Shown here: positions 63,496 to 64,000 of the stretch, piece by piece
Layout of the letters: every line of letters starts with the position of its first letter
Numbering within the stretch: the first letter of the stretch is position 1
DNA from: an uncultured Clostridia bacterium
Lineage (GTDB): Bacteria; Bacillota; Clostridia; Oscillospirales; CAG-272
Assembly (NCBI GenBank): GCA_944391815.1
Contig: CALXUV010000002.1
Coordinates: forward strand, 1-64,000
Length of the DNA: 64,000 nucleotides
Direction: 5' to 3'
Program-made: the position numbers and the translations under genes
Notes under the pieces: generated by a model
Database searches by the model: none
Told to the model about the DNA's origin: nothing
Seen by the model: only the letters and a program-made list of their open reading frames with translations

Positions 63496-64000
63496 TTAAG
63501 GGTTGATGTCAGGTTTTGCGGAGTCCGTCTTTTTTCCGGGGGCAACTGAGGTAATCAGCTGACTCAGGTCAATTCCGGTAGATTCCTTAATACCTTCCAT
63601 TATCTGATTTGCACTGCTCATAACGTCTTTTACAAGCTTTGAAGAATTTCCGTCTCCGTACATAATGATCTTTTCAGTCTGCGAAAGCGGCATAGCGGCG
63701 TTGCGTACAACATCCGGCAAAGCTTTAAGGTACATTTCAAGCACAGATGCCTCGCCCATTTTCTTCTGAGCTTCCGCTTTCTTTTCGATGGCTTCCGCCT
63801 CGGCAAGACCTTTTGCGCGTATACCTTCCGCTTCCTGTTCCATTTCAAAACGTACAGCTTCCGCCTGAGCTTTTTTAGCCTCGGCAATCTGAATGGCTTC
63901 GAATTTCTGAGCTTCGGCTTCCTTCTGGCGCTTGATAAGCATGGCTTCCGCCTCTTTTTCCGTCTGATACTTCATAGCGTCCGCCTGTTTTCTTATTTCA
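63496..64000 (-). CDS. Flotillin-like SPFH protein (3' part; cut by window edge)
   Basis: The open frame continues past the window edge; about 168 residues are visible. The sequence is a long Ala/Glu/Lys coiled coil (KQKEAEAQKFEAIQIAEA, AEAEAIEKKAEAQKK) followed by MYLKALPDVVRNAAMPLSQTEKIIMYGDG, given here only as the flotillin C-terminal pattern. The tail is GIDLSQLI... . This matches flotillins (FloT/YuaG type), which organise membrane microdomains. The N-terminal membrane and SPFH domains lie outside the window. Confidence 0.88.
   Translation of the reverse strand, partial: EIRKQADAMKYQTEKEAEAMLIKRQKEAEAQKFEAIQIAEAKKAQAEAVRFEMEQEAEGIRAKGLAEAEAIEKKAEAQKKMGEASVLEMYLKALPDVVRNAAMPLSQTEKIIMYGDGNSSKLVKDVMSSANQIMEGIKESTGIDLSQLITSVAPGKKTDSAKPDINP

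Overview
The window looks like chromosomal DNA of an anaerobic, spore-forming (or recently spore-forming) member of Clostridia, most likely a Ruminococcaceae/Oscillospirales-type gut bacterium. The support is the gene content: pyruvate:ferredoxin oxidoreductase, oxygen-sensitive class III ribonucleotide reductase (nrdD/nrdG), the GGGtGRT protein with its IscU-like partner, a germination protease (gpr), a SigH-like sigma factor, and Firmicutes families such as DUF4364, DUF421/DUF4363, Mini-RNase III and TIGR03960/TIGR03936. Ribosome binding sites are AGGAGG-like and several promoters are near-perfect sigma-A type with 17-bp spacers. No phage, insertion sequence, CRISPR array, tRNA or rRNA was seen.

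Layout. 1-3590: topB framed by two arrays of one ~80-90 bp repeat in opposite orientation, including a 50-bp inverted repeat with one mismatch. 3563-6237: a translationally coupled MutS-type ATPase and methyltransferase (minus strand). 6497-13939: mrnC, then gpmI, a GT2 glycosyltransferase and a rhomboid-like membrane protein, then polA with a long linker. 13940-15393: a gene-free zone of GC-rich hairpin repeats and terminators. 15394-18418 (minus): GGGtGRT protein, Fe-S scaffold protein, pfkA. 18743-22652: HtrA protease with a two-component system. 22877-29939: guaB, nrdD, nrdG, dut, a HAD phosphatase and a DUF523 protein. 30270-38133: an SPFH-like protein, then nearly the whole branched-chain amino acid pathway (ilvB, ilvN, ilvC, ilvD, ilvE) and a nicotinamidase-like hydrolase. 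38516-46058: a small membrane protein, gpr, an orphan peptide-binding lipoprotein, DUF4364, a sigma factor, a candidate structured RNA with a four-CxxC zinc-ribbon protein, and rlmB. 46083-48695: a degenerate P-type ATPase-like protein. 49171-51641: the TIGR03960/TIGR03936 radical-SAM pair. 51656-52667 (minus): DUF421/DUF4363 pair. 52926-56555: nifJ. 57142-63275: a GldA/GldF/GldG-like ABC system with DUF4340 and PpiC-type proteins. 63496-64000: the 3' part of a flotillin gene.

Most genes are housekeeping: glycolysis, pyruvate oxidation, nucleotide and Val/Ile/Leu synthesis, DNA replication and repair, and rRNA processing. The unusual material is (1) the P-type ATPase-shaped protein that has the family's 4+2+2 membrane layout but has lost the phosphorylation motif; (2) topB inside an inverted-repeat frame; (3) the hairpin array behind polA; (4) a possible structured RNA before the zinc-ribbon gene; and (5) a tandem repeat plus terminator placed 12 nt before the start codon of a radical-SAM gene. 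All family calls come from reading motifs by eye; no database search was possible.
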